Source: Sipunculus nudus (taxonomy: Eukaryota > Annelida > Sipuncula > Golfingiida > Sipunculidae). Taken from it: 64,000 nucleotides of DNA. The position numbers and the translations under genes are program-made. Numbering within the stretch: the first letter of the stretch is position 1; every line of letters starts with the position of its first letter. Below are positions 1 to 11,084 of the stretch, piece after piece. The DNA lies in assembly GCA_026874595.1 (NCBI GenBank), contig CM049306.1:262019-326018 (forward strand), given 5' to 3'. The notes below the pieces were generated by a model. That model saw only the letters and a list, made by a program, of their open reading frames with translations, was not told the origin of the DNA and searched no databases.

Positions 1-130
1 AACTCAAGCAAAGCTTCAAGGATATGGGTAACACAGACTTTATTTCAGATTTCCAAGGAGACTTTTCATGGACCTCCCATGAATGTTAAGTAAGAAGATT
101 CTCAATGGAATTCTAGAACCATCTTTGAAG

Positions 131-297
131 GTCTCAAAAATGATGAAACACTCCATGATGAATGTGGATGCAAAGACACTTGGTGATGAATGCATTAGTT
201 AGGGTTAGGGTTAGGGTTTAGGGTTATGTCTCAAAAATGATGAAACACTCCATGATGAATGTGGATGCATAGACACTTGGTGATGAATGCATTAGTT
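131..297 (+). repeat. 70-bp direct duplication flanking telomere-type repeat
   Basis: Bases 131-200 and 228-297 are the same 70-bp sequence with one visible difference (CAAAGAC versus CATAGAC). Between them is a 27-bp spacer made of telomere-like repeats. The near identity makes this a recent local duplication compared with the diverged repeat body around it. Confidence 0.9.
199..225 (+). repeat. Short interstitial telomere-type repeat (TTAGGG)
   Basis: Three TTAGGG units are followed by a TTTAGGG unit and a final TT. TTAGGG is the telomere repeat of molluscs and many other animals. With fewer than five units between duplicated arms this is an interstitial tract, not a chromosome end. Confidence 0.85.
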
Positions 298-524
298 GTT
301 CAGAAACTGGAGGTTTTGTATCAAATTTTTAATTATACTGAGGGGTATTTACAAGCCCTTTAGCTCAAAGGATATGGGTAACAGAGACCTAATTTTAGAT
401 TTCCAAGGAGATGTTTCATGGACCTCCCTGCATGTTAAATTAGAAGATTCTAGGTTAAATGGTTACGATTTGTACCCTGTTATCAGATGACTGCATCGTT
501 AAAGGTCTCAAAAATAGAGAAACA

Positions 525-1888
525 AGGGACCCATGGGTCATGGCGCTCAGCTGAAGTTTAAAAACTTTTAGCAAATGCAAAATATGCTTATTTCTACTGT
601 AATTGTTTTCTTATGTATAAGCATATGAAAACCATAAGGAAATGGCCTTCCTACTTGGTTAGTAAAGTTCTAAAAACATGATTGCAAAACTAATTCTCTG
701 ACAAGACTGCCATAAAAAACAGTAACTGTTTTGAGATACTGTGTTGCATATGAAATAATTATAATTGGACAGACAGGTGGACAGAAAGGACTGATACCTT
801 TATTTCACTTTCAGGGAAATAATGCTTTTAAGTTTATATTAAACCCTATTTTTTAGCATATCATTTTTTGGCATTAGTACTTTTTATCAGATTCATTTTT
901 TTTTTAATTTTACAATTTTTAAGAATTTGCAATTAAAAACCCCTGAAAATATAAGTTTGTTCAGAATTGTAAGTGGCATTGTTATCTATCAATAGTATGG
1001 CTCACATGATGTCAATTTTTTCATACACATATATTTTATAATAATTTTAAATCACAAAATGTTTAAACTGAATTTAAAAGAAAATTATTTTTATGCATTA
1101 ATATCGCTTAAATGAACATAATGCCACATTATGGCATCTTCAAGATTATTCCTTGAATCACTATTCAAAAAAGTATTGTACATTGGAGTTTTCAGTACAT
1201 GCTTAATTTTATTAACTAGAATAAAAGATGCAGTAAATTTGATAAAAAAAAATCCCCTGTTAAAATCAAATAAATTATACTAAATACTATCTCAGCTATA
1301 ATTTAATACTGAAATTAATATTCAATTTCACACCTTGTGAAAAGAATGCAAACTCTTTACTTATCTGAAGTAAGGAATTCCCCATCTTAAGAAATGTCAA
1401 CACTTTTTACAGCAATACACTACTTTGTGTAGAAATTAAATGTGCACTTTAATTATTGTAACCCACTGTGACAGAATACAAAATCCAAAATGTAACTAAA
1501 TTCTAAAATAAGAATGAATGAAATATAGAAAATTATAGCATTAATCTAGTTTATGCATCATTCTGGAAGGTGGGGGGGGGGGGGGAGGGGAGGGTGCAGG
1601 GCTTAGCAGTAGATAAGCCAAGCTGAGCCAAGGCAGCTGCCTGGAGTGGGTTACTTGACATAGGTGAGGGCTGCAGAACTGGCTGTAATGGCCAGTGTCT
1701 TAATGGTAACAACACTTGACATGATGTCTAATAACTTGAATAAAAGCTACTCTTTTTTTAATCAACTCCTTTGAATTTTCAGATTTTAAAAGAATAAATC
1801 TATATGTAAACATCCTGTGAAAATAAATCAACAGTGCACACAGAAAAAAAAGTGACCCACAAAGTTGGACAAAATTTAAGGTACTCAT
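525..1888 (+). mobile_element. Family 1b element, 3' truncated
   Basis: The copy starts with the family 1 head (CAAGGGACCCATGGGTCA, then GCTCAGCTGA). Its body matches 3035-3994 and 6541-6890, including ACTTGGTTAGTAAAGTTCT, a weak GGACAGACAGGTGGACAG tract and a G-rich stretch at 1572-1594. It stops abruptly at 1888, where a minus-strand family 1 end begins. No long open frame is present. The head resembles the left arm of the 3' hairpin, as expected for Helentron-like subterminal repeats. Confidence 0.7.
1572..1594 (+). repeat. G-rich tract, G-quadruplex potential
   Basis: A run of 14 G is followed by GGGG and GGG separated by single A residues. It lies inside a family 1 copy. Similar runs occur in other family 1 copies. 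Confidence 0.8.
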
Positions 1889-2426
1889 TAGCTGAGCTGA
1901 CTGTAATTCATCTGAGCTTTAGTCGTGGTCCTTTGTCCGTCGTCCATATCCGTCCGTTAACAGGGCACGTTTTAAAACCGTTGGACTTACAAATCCAAAA
2001 TTTTGCATTCCATTAGATGTCCCCAAAATCTCCTACCATACCGAAAATTGGGTCATTAGGACTTCCTTCCTTTGAGATATTAAGGAAAAACCTCCGTTTT
2101 CCATAAAAAAGCCATTGTTACGCTTCAAGGCGGCCTAATATCAAAACCACTGATCTGTTTTTAAAAATATTTAGGATTATTATACTTCCATGCATTTTCA
2201 ATGAACATACCAAAAATTAGGTCAATATTGGGTATTATTTTGAAGTTACTGGCCCAAATATAATGCAATTTTAAAAAATCAGGAAATATATTTAATCACC
2301 TAACATGAGACTTGCTGAAACTGGAGACTTTTTTCAGGAATATAACTTTATTTAATTAAGATTCAATTATTTACCCAACTTTAGATCTGAATTTTGCAAT
2401 TTTTTCAAGTTATTAGCATAAATAAA
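1889..2426 (-). mobile_element. Family 1 3' end in inverted orientation
   Basis: This stretch is the reverse complement of the 3' part of the copy ending at 7709. It begins with the family hairpin read backwards (TAGCTGAGCTGACTG, then TTTAGTCGTGGTCC), followed by the reverse of the CGTTTTAAAACG-type tail and the body. The hairpin has accumulated mismatches. Together with 6880-7709 it forms a widely spaced inverted repeat about 4.5 kb apart. Confidence 0.75.
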
Positions 2427-3034
2427 CAAGGAACCCATGGGTCACTGTGCTCAGCTGTTATATATGATAAAAAAATATGATTTAGAAATGAGGCATATGC
2501 TGGTTTTGTGTGGAAATAAATATAAGCTGTATTATGAGTTGTTGGTGTTTAGCTTATGTATGATTTTGATAGTATCTTTGGAGACAGGGAAGAGGATTGA
2601 TTTCATTTATTTTATTAACAAATGGAGTGCTATTGTCACACAGATTTTGACTTGGCCATTTAACTGATAAGCAGAACATATAATATAAGACTTTAACTAT
2701 TTATTAAAAATAATTACAAATTGTCCCAAATATAATTTTTATTAAAAATAATAAGAGAATCGTATGATTTTTAAAAATAAAATACAACTGAAATGATTAT
2801 TAAAATAATATCAAAGAATATATTCATGAATGCATTCATGAATACATTTTGAAAGTATTTGCACTGGTATTCATAAACTTTCATTTTTACCTGAATTCCT
2901 ATTCTTATGCAAGAAATTTTATAATGGAGTTCATATTCATATTCGTATTCAAATTCATTTGCAAAGTATTCGCACCATGACTGGTATTTATTCAGTTTTA
3001 GCCAAACATTGATGTTGAAAATTCAGAATATAAA
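2427..3034 (+). mobile_element. Family 1 head with unrecognised AT-rich body
   Basis: The segment starts CAAGGAACCCATGGGTCACT and then GTGCTCAGCTG, the family 1 head. After about 40 bp the body does not match other copies. Bases 2660-3000 are AT-rich with short direct repeats of ATTCATGAATGCATTCATG type. A 76-codon open frame at 2437-2667 begins inside the head and resembles nothing known to me, so I do not call it coding. Confidence 0.5.
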
Positions 3035-3994
3035 CATAGGACCCATGGGGCAGGGCACCCAGCTTAAGTTTGAAATTTTTGAAAATGCAAAATATGAAAA
3101 ATATTCTATTGTAATGTTTTTCATTTATAAAAGCATATGAGAAGCTAAGAGGAAAGGGGCCCTCCTACTTGGTTATAGTAAAGTTCTAAATACATGATTG
3201 CAAACAAATACTCTGACAAGACTGTCATGAAGAAAAACAGTAAAAGTTTTGAGATACTGTGATGCATATAAAAAATTTATAGATGGACAGGCAAGTGGAC
3301 AGAATGGACAAATACCTTTATTTCACTTTCAAGGGAATAATGCATTTAGGTTTATATATAAGCCTATTTTTTTAGCACACCCACTTTTTCCATTAATAGT
3401 TTTTATCTGATTCATTTTTTTTATTTATTTACAAGTGTTATAAATTTGTAATAAAAAAATTGAAAATATAAGTTAAAATATATATATCCATATTGTAGCT
3501 CATATTGTGTCATATTATGCATACACATATATTTTATTATTTTTTAATCAAATGATTAAACTGAATTTTAAAGAAAATAATGCAACAACATGGCATCTAC
3601 AAAATTATTCCTTGAATGCCTATTAAAAAGTTTTACACATTGGAGTTTTCAGTACATGCTTAATTTTATTCACTGAATTAAAATAAAAGATTCAGTAAAT
3701 TTGATAAAATAAAAACATCTTTTCAAAAAAAGTATACACACTGTTGGTTGAATGAGGGACAAACAATATCATTATGCTAATTACAATCTCAGCTATAATT
3801 AATTACTGGAATTAATAGTCAATTTCACACCTGGAGAAGTTTTACTCTTCTGAAGTGACGCATTACTTATCTGATGAACATCCACACTTTCATAGCAATA
3901 CATCACTTTGTGGACACAATTAAATGTGCACTTTAATCATTGTAACCCTAGTGGTACAATACAAAATCTAAAATTTAGCATAGCCAAGAATAAA
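3035..3994 (+). mobile_element. Family 1b element, 5' half
   Basis: The body is colinear with 525-1560: ACTTGGTTATAGTAAAGTTC, the GGACAGGCAAGTGGACAG tract and ATGCTTAATTTTATT recur in the same order. The element is split by a family 2 insertion at 3995 and resumes at 6541, as shown by comparison with the uninterrupted copy at about 1510-1560. Confidence 0.75.
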
Positions 3995-4374
3995 CTAGAT
4001 ATGTCAGAACGACACGAATGCCCCGGCCTGGGGCAAATTAGAAACATTTGTTAAATTTTGTAAAATTTTTTAAGGAGGTGTTGTATGGTCAAAAGTAGGT
4101 CAACAAGAGCAAAATGCAAACTTGATCTGTAACTGGTCATTATCAAGCAACACATCAAAAATCAGGCCAGTATCTGCAGGCATTGTGAAAAAAGTCCATA
4201 TATGTGCATTTTTCATAAAAATTTCTGTCTTTCATGAAATTTTCTATGTTCAGGATCTGTCATATGGTCAAAAATAGGTTAACTGGGACGAAACGTGAAC
4301 TTGATCTGTAAGTGGTCATTATGCGCCCACAGACCAAACATTAGGCCAGTATCTGTAAGCATTGCATTGCGAAA

Positions 4375-5723
4375 CTAGAATATTAGCAAAAGCTGATAAT
4401 CAGTTATAAATTTAAATTGGAGAGGTATGTACCATGTTTCATAACAATCCACCAAATGCTTCCTGAGAAATAAGCTCCTAAGTTTTTTTCTATACTAAGC
4501 TCTGTGACCTTGAAAAGTAGGTCAAGATCACCCATCTTTGAACTTGACCAAGATTTTGTAAATATAATGCAATAGCACTGAAGAAATGAAGTTCCTGTGT
4601 TGAATACCTTTGGAGATATCCTGCACAAAAGGCCAAAATTGAAAAATCCGATAAAATTTCATTAAACTAGATGTGTCAGAACGACACGAATGCCCCAGCC
4701 TGAGGCAAATTAGAAATATTTGTTAAATTTTGTAACATTTTTTTAAGTTTGGGAGGTGTCGTATGGTCAAAAATAGGTCAACAAGGGCAAAATGCAAACT
4801 CGATCTGTAACGGGTCAATATCAAGCAACACACCAAAAATCAGGCCAATATCTGCAGGCATGGTGAAAAAAAGTCTGTACATGTGCATTTTTCATAAAAA
4901 TTTCTGTCTTTCATGAAATTTTCTATGTTCAGGATCTCTGTCATATGGTAAAAAAATTGGTCAACTGGGATTAAACGCGAACTCGATCTGTAACTAGTCA
5001 TTATCTGCCCACACACCAAAAATCAGGCCAATATCTGCAGGCATTGCGAAAAAAAGTCTGTACATGTGTATTTGTCATGAAAATTTCTATTTTTCATGAA
5101 ATTTTCTAAGTTTAGGAGCCGTAAAACGGTCAAAAGTAGGTCAACGGGGACAAAACGCACACTCAATATGTAACTGGTCATTATCTGCCTGCATACCAAA
5201 AATTAGGCCAATATCTGGAGGCATTGCGAAAAAAAGTCTGTACAACTGTTTGATTTCGGAATGACAGAATGATGGAATGACGGAAGGACGGACATGGGTA
5301 AAACTATATGCCCCGGCCACTTTGTGGCGGGGGCATAAAAATCAGAAATTGCAGGTGGTGCCACCAAAATTGTGCAGCACGTATAGACCATCATTCCCAA
5401 TGATCATAGTAAGTTTTGTGAAAATCCACACAATGGTTCCTGGGGATAAGCTTCTGAGTGTTTTTCTATAATCAGCTCTAAAATGTAGAAAAATGGGTCA
5501 AGGTCACCCATCTTTGAACTTGACCGAGATTTTATCGATATACATCTTCACTGATGAAATAAAATTCCAACGGTGAATCCTTTTAGAGATATCCCACTCA
5601 CAAGGTAAAAGTTAACAGAAGCGGAACTGACGGACGGACAGACACCGGACAGACAGATGGACGAACAGACAGACGGACAGCTTGGGTGACGCCAAAAGCC
5701 CATCAGCCTATGAGCTGAGGGCT
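4375..5723 (+). mobile_element. Family 6 element nested in family 2
   Basis: The 5' end is CTAGAATATTAGCAAAAGC. The body has two related halves with GACCTTGAAAAGTAGGTC at about 4508 and GGGTCAAGGTCACCCATC at about 5493. The 3' end shows a GGACAGACAGATGGAC microsatellite and a hairpin at 5697-5723 (AGCCC-A-TCAGC, loop, GCTGA-GGGCT). The host resumes with an A-run, as expected if the insertion went into an A-A target. A complete family 2 copy sits inside it. Confidence 0.75.
4667..5337 (+). mobile_element. Family 2 element (inner), full length
   Basis: This 671-bp copy runs from CTAGATGTGTCAGAACGACA to its 3' hairpin and contains three 180-bp internal repeats. The hairpin, 5307-5337, is 31 nt: arm TATGCCCC, G-G mismatch, GCCAC, loop TTT, GTGGC, then GGGGCATA. 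AAA flanks both sides. It lies within the family 6 element, making the third level of nesting. Confidence 0.85.
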
Positions 5724-6540
5724 AAAAACGGCTGTACATGTACATTTGTCAAGAAAATTTATATTTTTCATGAAATTTTCTATGTTTAGGAGCAGTAAAA
5801 CATTCAAAAGTGGGTCAACCGGGACGAAAAGCGAACTCGATCTGTAACTGGTCATTATCTGCCCAAACATAAAAAATCAGGGCGGTATCTGCAGGCACTG
5901 CGGAAAAAAAGTCCGTATATATGCATTTGTTATGAAAATTTCTATTTTTCATGAAACTTTCTATGTTCAGGAGCAGTCAAACGGTCAAAAGTAGGTCAAG
6001 TAGGACAAAACGTTAACTCGATCTGTAACTGGTCAATATCTGCCAACACACCAAAAATCAGGCCAATATCTGCAGGCATTGCAAAAAAAGTCTGTACATG
6101 TGTATTTGTCATGAACATTTATATTTTTCATGAAATTTTATATGTTCAGGAGCTGTAAAACTGTCAAAAGTAGGTCAACTGGGACGAGTCGCAAACTCGG
6201 TCTGTAACTTGTCAATATCTGCCCACACACCAAAAATCAGGCCAATATCTGCAGGCACTGCGAAATAAAGTCTGTACATGTGTATTTGTCATGAAAATTT
6301 ATATTTTTCATGAAATTTTCTATGTTTAGGAGCCGTAAAACTGTCAAAAGTAGGTCAACCGGGACGAAACACGAACTCGATCTGTAAGAGGTCATTATCT
6401 GCCAACACACCAAAAATCAGGCCAATATCTGCAGGCATTGCGAAAAAATGTCCATACAACTGTTTTGAATGACGGAAGGACGGAAGGACAGACATGGGTA
6501 AAACTATGTGCCCCAGCCACTTTGTGGCGGGGGCATCATA

Positions 6541-7709
6541 AAATACAGGAAATTATAACATTCATCTAGTTTATGCACCAGCTGGGGGAGGGTGAGTGCA
6601 GGGCAGAGGGGAAGCCTGCTAGTAGTGGCCAAGCTGAGCCAAGCCAAGCTGCCTGGGGTGGGTTACATAATGCAAGTGAAGGCTGTACTACTAGGTGGGC
6701 TAGATGTAAACAACACTTGACATGGTGTATGAAAACGTGAATAAAAGCTACTCTTTTCAAACAATTCCTTTGAAATTAAAGATTTTAAAAGATTAAATCC
6801 TTATGTATATATGCTGTGAAAATTAAATCAACAGTGCTTACAGGGAAAAAATGTGTCACTACCAAATTTGGACAAAATTTAAGGTATTGATTTTTTATTT
6901 ATGCTGAATACTTGAAAAATTTGCAAAATTCAGATCTAATTTTGGGTAAACAATTGAATCTTGATTAACCCTTTACTGTTTACAAGCCACTAAAGAGCAC
7001 TCTAAATGGGCAACTATAATGCCATGATATGTATAGATTCATTCTGGACAAAAATATTGCATATTATTTCTAAGTTTCAATGATTTTCAATAATCTTCAG
7101 CAAACCCTCTTAGTGGGAACTGTTGAAAATTTGATAAAGATACAAAAAAAGCTTGAAAAGATATGGCTGTAAGTGTAAATATAAATAGTGTCAGAATTTG
7201 TGGGAAATCTAAAATAAATGTAAACAGTAAAGGGTTAAATAAAGTTATATTCCTGAAAAAAGTCTCCAGCTTCAGCAATTCTCATGTAAAGTGAGCAAAT
7301 ATATTTCCTGATTTTTAAAAAATTGCATTATATTTAGGCCCATAACTTTAAAATAATACCCAATTCTGACTTAATTTTGGGTATGTGCACAGAAAATGTA
7401 TGGAAGAATATGAATACTAAATATGATCAAAAACAGATCAGTGGTTTTGATAGTAGGCAGCCTTGAAGTGTAACAATGGCTTTTTTATGGAAAACGGAGG
7501 TTTTTCCTTAATATCTTGAAGGAACGAAGTCCTAATGACCCAATTTTCGATATGGTAGGAGATTTTGGGGACATCTAATGGTATGCAGAATTTTGGATTT
7601 GTAGGTCCAACGGTTTTAAAACGTGCCCTGTTAACTGACAGATGGCCGGATGGCTGGACGGACAAAGGACCACGACTATAGCTCAGATGACTTATAGTCA
7701 GCTGAGCTA
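6541..7709 (+). mobile_element. Family 1b element, 3' half with terminal hairpin
   Basis: The body resumes after the family 2 insertion (ATAGAAAATTATAGCATTAATC-like bases, then the G-rich and AAGCTGAGCCAAG stretch shared with 1590-1640). It ends in a GGACGGACAAAGGACCACGA tract and the 31-nt hairpin 7679-7709: TAGCTCAG, A-G mismatch, TGACT, loop TAT, AGTCA, CTGAGCTA, then AAAAA. A small minus-strand frame at 7438-7665 spans this tail and recurs in other copies; I treat it as non-coding. Confidence 0.8.
7679..7709 (+). other. Family 1 3' hairpin (31 nt)
   Basis: The order is an 8-bp stem (TAGCTCAG with CTGAGCTA), one A-G mismatch, a 5-bp stem (TGACT with AGTCA) and a TAT loop. The same hairpin occurs at 7974-8004, 8326-8356, 18735-18765, 19109-19139, 48580-48610 and 54586-54616. 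Confidence 0.9.
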
Positions 7710-8004
7710 AAAATGATCAATATCAGGTAAGTGGTTTTGTTATTAGGCAGTCTTGAAGTGAAACAATGAGTTTTAAATGGAAAATGGAGGTTTCTCCTTC
7801 ATATCTTGAAGGAACAAAGTCCTATTGACCCAGTTTTCCAAATGGTAGGAGATTTGGGGGATATCGAATATGGTATGCCTAATTTCAGATTCGTAGGTCC
7901 AACGGTTCCAAAATGTGCCAGTTTAATGGACAGGCAGACAGACGGACAGCCAACGGACAAAGGACCACGACTATAGCTCATATGACTTATAGTCAGCTGA
8001 GCTA
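7710..8004 (+). mobile_element. Second family 1 3' end in tandem
   Basis: About 290 bp repeat the terminal part of the preceding element: GTGGTTTTGTTATTAGGCAG, a GGCAGACAGACGGACAG tract and another hairpin at 7974-8004. No 5' head is present, so this is a serial 3' end and not a full copy. Confidence 0.8.
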
Positions 8005-8356
8005 AAAAACAGGTGGTGGCACCAGTCTGCAGGAACTAATGAAGCAATCCATGATGAATATGCATGCAAACAATCATTGTGATCAATGCGTCAGGGTCAA
8101 TGTTCAGAATCTGGAGCTTTTATTTTATTTTACAAATTATTAATTATTCTGGGGGTTATGTCTGAGCCCCATTGCTTGGAGGATATGTGTAACAGAAACC
8201 TTATTTCAGCTTTTCAAGGAGATTTTTCAATGACCTCCCAGGATGCTAGTTAGAAGATTCCAGGTCCAGCGGTTACAATTTGTGCCTAAACGGACAGGTG
8301 GACAAAGGACAGAGAGTGACCACTATAGCTCAGAAGACTTTCAATCAGCTGAGCTA
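8005..8356 (+). mobile_element. Third family 1 3' end, 1g body
   Basis: This copy has a different body, starting at GGTGGTGGCACCAGTCTGCA and running through GGATATGTGTAACAGAAACC, but ends in the same type of hairpin (8326-8356) after a GGACAGGTGGACAAAGGACA tract. Different bodies joined to one kind of 3' end suggest exchange of ends between sub-families. Confidence 0.75.
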
Positions 8357-8788
8357 AAAATAAGCAAAACCTGATAGAGTTTCTAGGATGACTAATTTTT
8401 TGCATAAATTTTGGTGCTGCTAGCTCTAGCCCTAATAGAGATAGTATGGGTTAATATATGGATGAAGGCACAGCATCGCATAAGCTCACAGGATTACTAA
8501 CAATACAACATCTGCAATGCACATAATTATAATTACACTACATCTCTTTATTATCAAACATAAATCAGTTTATATAAATTAATCATTATTATATGAGGCT
8601 CTCTCTCTCTCTCAATATGTATTTGCAATCAATTATTAATCATAAACTGGCTGTAGTTTATTATTATTGGACAAATAAAATATATAAAAAGTTGTTAAAT
8701 CAGAGAAGTCTGGAATCCATGATAATCTAATGAACTCTAGCTCTCTTTTGATGTGATCATCAAAAAAATTATAAGCATAAATACCGAA
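8357..8788 (+). repeat. Family 7-like tail and AT-rich spacer
   Basis: Bases 8360-8490 match the family 7 tail seen at 15100-15270 (GATGACTAATTTTTTGCATA, ATCGCATAAGCTCACAGG). The remaining 300 bp are AT-rich with a (CT)n tract at 8599-8612. Nothing gene-like is seen. Confidence 0.5.
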
Positions 8789-9907
8789 CAAGGGACCATG
8801 GGTCACATCGCTCAGCTGAATTTTGGAAAAATATTAGTAACTGCAAAATATTTTTATTTCTTTTGGTTTTTCATGTATATTATCATTAGAAAAGCTATGA
8901 GAAAATGGCCCTGCTAAAATGAAACTCTGTAAATTATAGAATAATTTACATGAGCTAAATCTTTTAGTGATGCACCAAGGCAGCAAATAGGCCTACAATA
9001 AGTGTTATATAAAAGTAACATTTCATAAACAAATAATGTGTGAAGGTTATTAAATTTTCAAAAGTTAAATATATGGCCATATGAGTTAAAAATTAATCCC
9101 ACAAAGTTTGACCAATATTCCTAATTTTAATACTAAGTTAACAGTGTTATTCACACCTAGGCCCCGCCAATTTTAGGAGGTATGAATGAAATGCTACAAA
9201 GTATTTATATCTTCTTAAATCTTGTCAGTAAGCACTTACATCAGATCCTAATATTTTATCACATTTGAATATTAGGATTAAATTCCTGAAATTTTTTTCT
9301 TTAAAAAAAATCAAAATTGTCCAAGTCTCATCAAAAAGAATTTATTAACATTAAAACTATAAGATTTATCTTGTTTATTAGTCCTGTGTATTGAAGGGGT
9401 GGGTGGGGGGAGGGGTTTCCATTGTTACTGCTTGTTGGGGACATCTAACATTATGCCAACAGCCTGGAGAGCATAGAGAGCTGCACTAAATGACCTACAG
9501 TCACCAACGTGGACTGCTTGACAATGTAAGGGAATACATTAAGAGCCTAAAAAAAAAATTCAATAACTAGCCTAATTTTGCAGCTTTTATTTTCAAATTT
9601 CAGATTTTACCAGATTAAATCCTTATGTGCACATGATGTGAAAATTAAATCAACAATACTTGCAGGAAAAAAACGTGCTGTGGCCAAGGTTGGGCAAAAT
9701 TTAAGGTACTAATTTTTATTTTTGCTAATATTTTAAAATATTTAAAAGATTTTGATCTAATTTTGGGTATAAAATTTAATTTTGATTTATTAAAGTTATA
9801 TTACAGGAAAAAAGTCCTTAGCTTTAACATGTTTTGTGTTAAGCGATCAAATATCTTTCCTGATTTTTTACAAAATGCATTATGTTTGAGCCCATAACTT
9901 TTTTAAA
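8789..9907 (+). mobile_element. Family 1c element, interrupted
   Basis: The head is CAAGGGACCATGGGTCACAT then CGCTCAGCTGAATTTTGG. The body is colinear with the intact copy at 17161-18765, including ATTCACACCTAGGCCCCGCC and the GGGTGGGTGGGGGGAGGGG G-rich tract near 9400. It is split at 9908 by a family 4 insertion. Confidence 0.75.
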
Positions 9908-11082
9908 CTAGAATACGGGTAGTCAACAAGCGACTACGTGTATCAGCCTAAATCAGAGTGGAACGGGTGAAGTGAGGCATGGATTGAGTTGCAAGGGGAA
10001 ATAGAGTGAAGTGTTGCATATCAGCATGGATGTCTGCAGCCAAATTGTGTATGTAGGTTGCGCCACCTACCACAAAATCCAGAAAGCCGTCCAAGTTGTA
10101 TACATATGCAAAATTTAAGGCAGATAAGTCAAACCACTACATGTATATGAGTGATTTTTGCCTTTGGCAGACAAACAGATGGACGCTGTGCAAAAATGGT
10201 TGCAGGTGGTGCCACCAGTTTTGCGTATGATAAAGAGCTATGTGAGAACTATACACATGCAACACTTTGGCCCAATCGGTCAAACGGTTCCCAAGATATG
10301 AGCTTGGGATATCTGCTGCATAAACTAGAATGTAGGTGGCGCCACCTGTCATAAAATCAAGAGAGCTGTCGGGGATGTATAAACCTGCAAAATTTTAGGC
10401 AGATATGTCAAACCACTGCCGAGATATGAGTGATTTTATCCCATGGCAGACAAATAGACGGGAGCTGTGCAAAAATGGCTGCAGGTGGCACCACCAGTTT
10501 TGCGTATGATAAAGAGCTATGTGAGATCTATACACATGCAAAATTTTGGCCCAATCGGTCAAACGGTTCCCGAGATATGAGCTTGGATGTCTGCAGCGTA
10601 AACATGAGTGTAGGTGGCGCCACCTGTCATAAAATCAGAAAAGCTATCCAGGATGTATACGCATGCCGAATTTCAGGTGAATTCGTCAAACCATTGCAGA
10701 GATATGAGTGATTTTAACCCAAGGCAGACGAACAGATGGACACTGTACAAACATGGTTGCAGGTGGCGCCACCATTTTTTGTGTATGTTATAAAGCTCTC
10801 TAGGGGCTACATTTGTGCAAAAAAATTTTCCTGATCGGTCAAACGGTTCCCGAGATATGTGGGTTTATGTGTGGAAACAGACGCACAAACGGACGCAGAG
10901 TGCAGAGGAAAGGTCAGAGGTCAAAACAAAATTGGGGCGCAGCAGTTCACATGTGACCCGAACATAATCCCGGGTTTCATAAAATTCCGCCCAGCGGTTA
11001 CGGAGGAGTTTTCCGGACACCTACGCGGCGGCGGCGGCGGGCTGAAAACATAGTATCTACAAAACTCTGTTTTGGCGGATAC
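9908..11082 (+). mobile_element. Family 4 element with 278-bp internal repeats
   Basis: The 5' end is CTAGAATACGGGTAGTCAAC. Inside are about 2.6 copies of a 278-bp repeat, each with two GGTGGNGCCACC palindromes; the perfect AGGTGGCGCCACCT occurs at 10334-10347 and 10612-10625. After GACGCACAAACGGACGCAG comes a GC-rich GGCGGCGGCGGC stretch and a 30-nt hairpin at 11053-11082 (GTATC, TA/GCG internal loop, CAAAAC, loop TCT, GTTTTG, GATAC). Open frames of 67 and 93 codons here follow the repeat and are not convincing. Confidence 0.75.
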
Positions 11083-11084
11083 AA

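Larger units (their letters stand above)
1..524 (+). mobile_element. Family 1 body remnants, tandem duplicated
   Basis: Two diverged copies of the same repeat body lie in tandem, offset by about 346 bp: the phrase GGATATGGGTAACA recurs at about 21 and 369 and is followed in both by a stretch ending TTTCATGGACCTCCC. The same body is found at about 8005-8356, 16800-17150 and 18790-19139, where it ends in the family 1 hairpin. The present copies have lost that 3' end. No gene is visible. Confidence 0.6.
3995..6537 (+). mobile_element. Family 2 element (outer), interrupted
   Basis: The 5' end is CTAGATATGTCAGAACGACA. The body is a tandem array of about 180 bp, with GATCTGTAA phrases at about 4124 and 4304 and then, after an insertion, at about 5840, 6018, 6200 and 6379. 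The 3' end has a GGAAGGAC/GGACAG tract and a hairpin (6508-6536) with GCCAC, loop TTT and GTGGC, then a GGGGGCAT arm. A family 6 element (4375-5723) splits it. It is itself inserted in the family 1b copy spanning 3035-7709. No protein is encoded. Confidence 0.8.

Noticed and set aside
199-225. Chromosome end
   Set aside because: Fewer than five TTAGGG units, flanked on both sides by ordinary repeat DNA.
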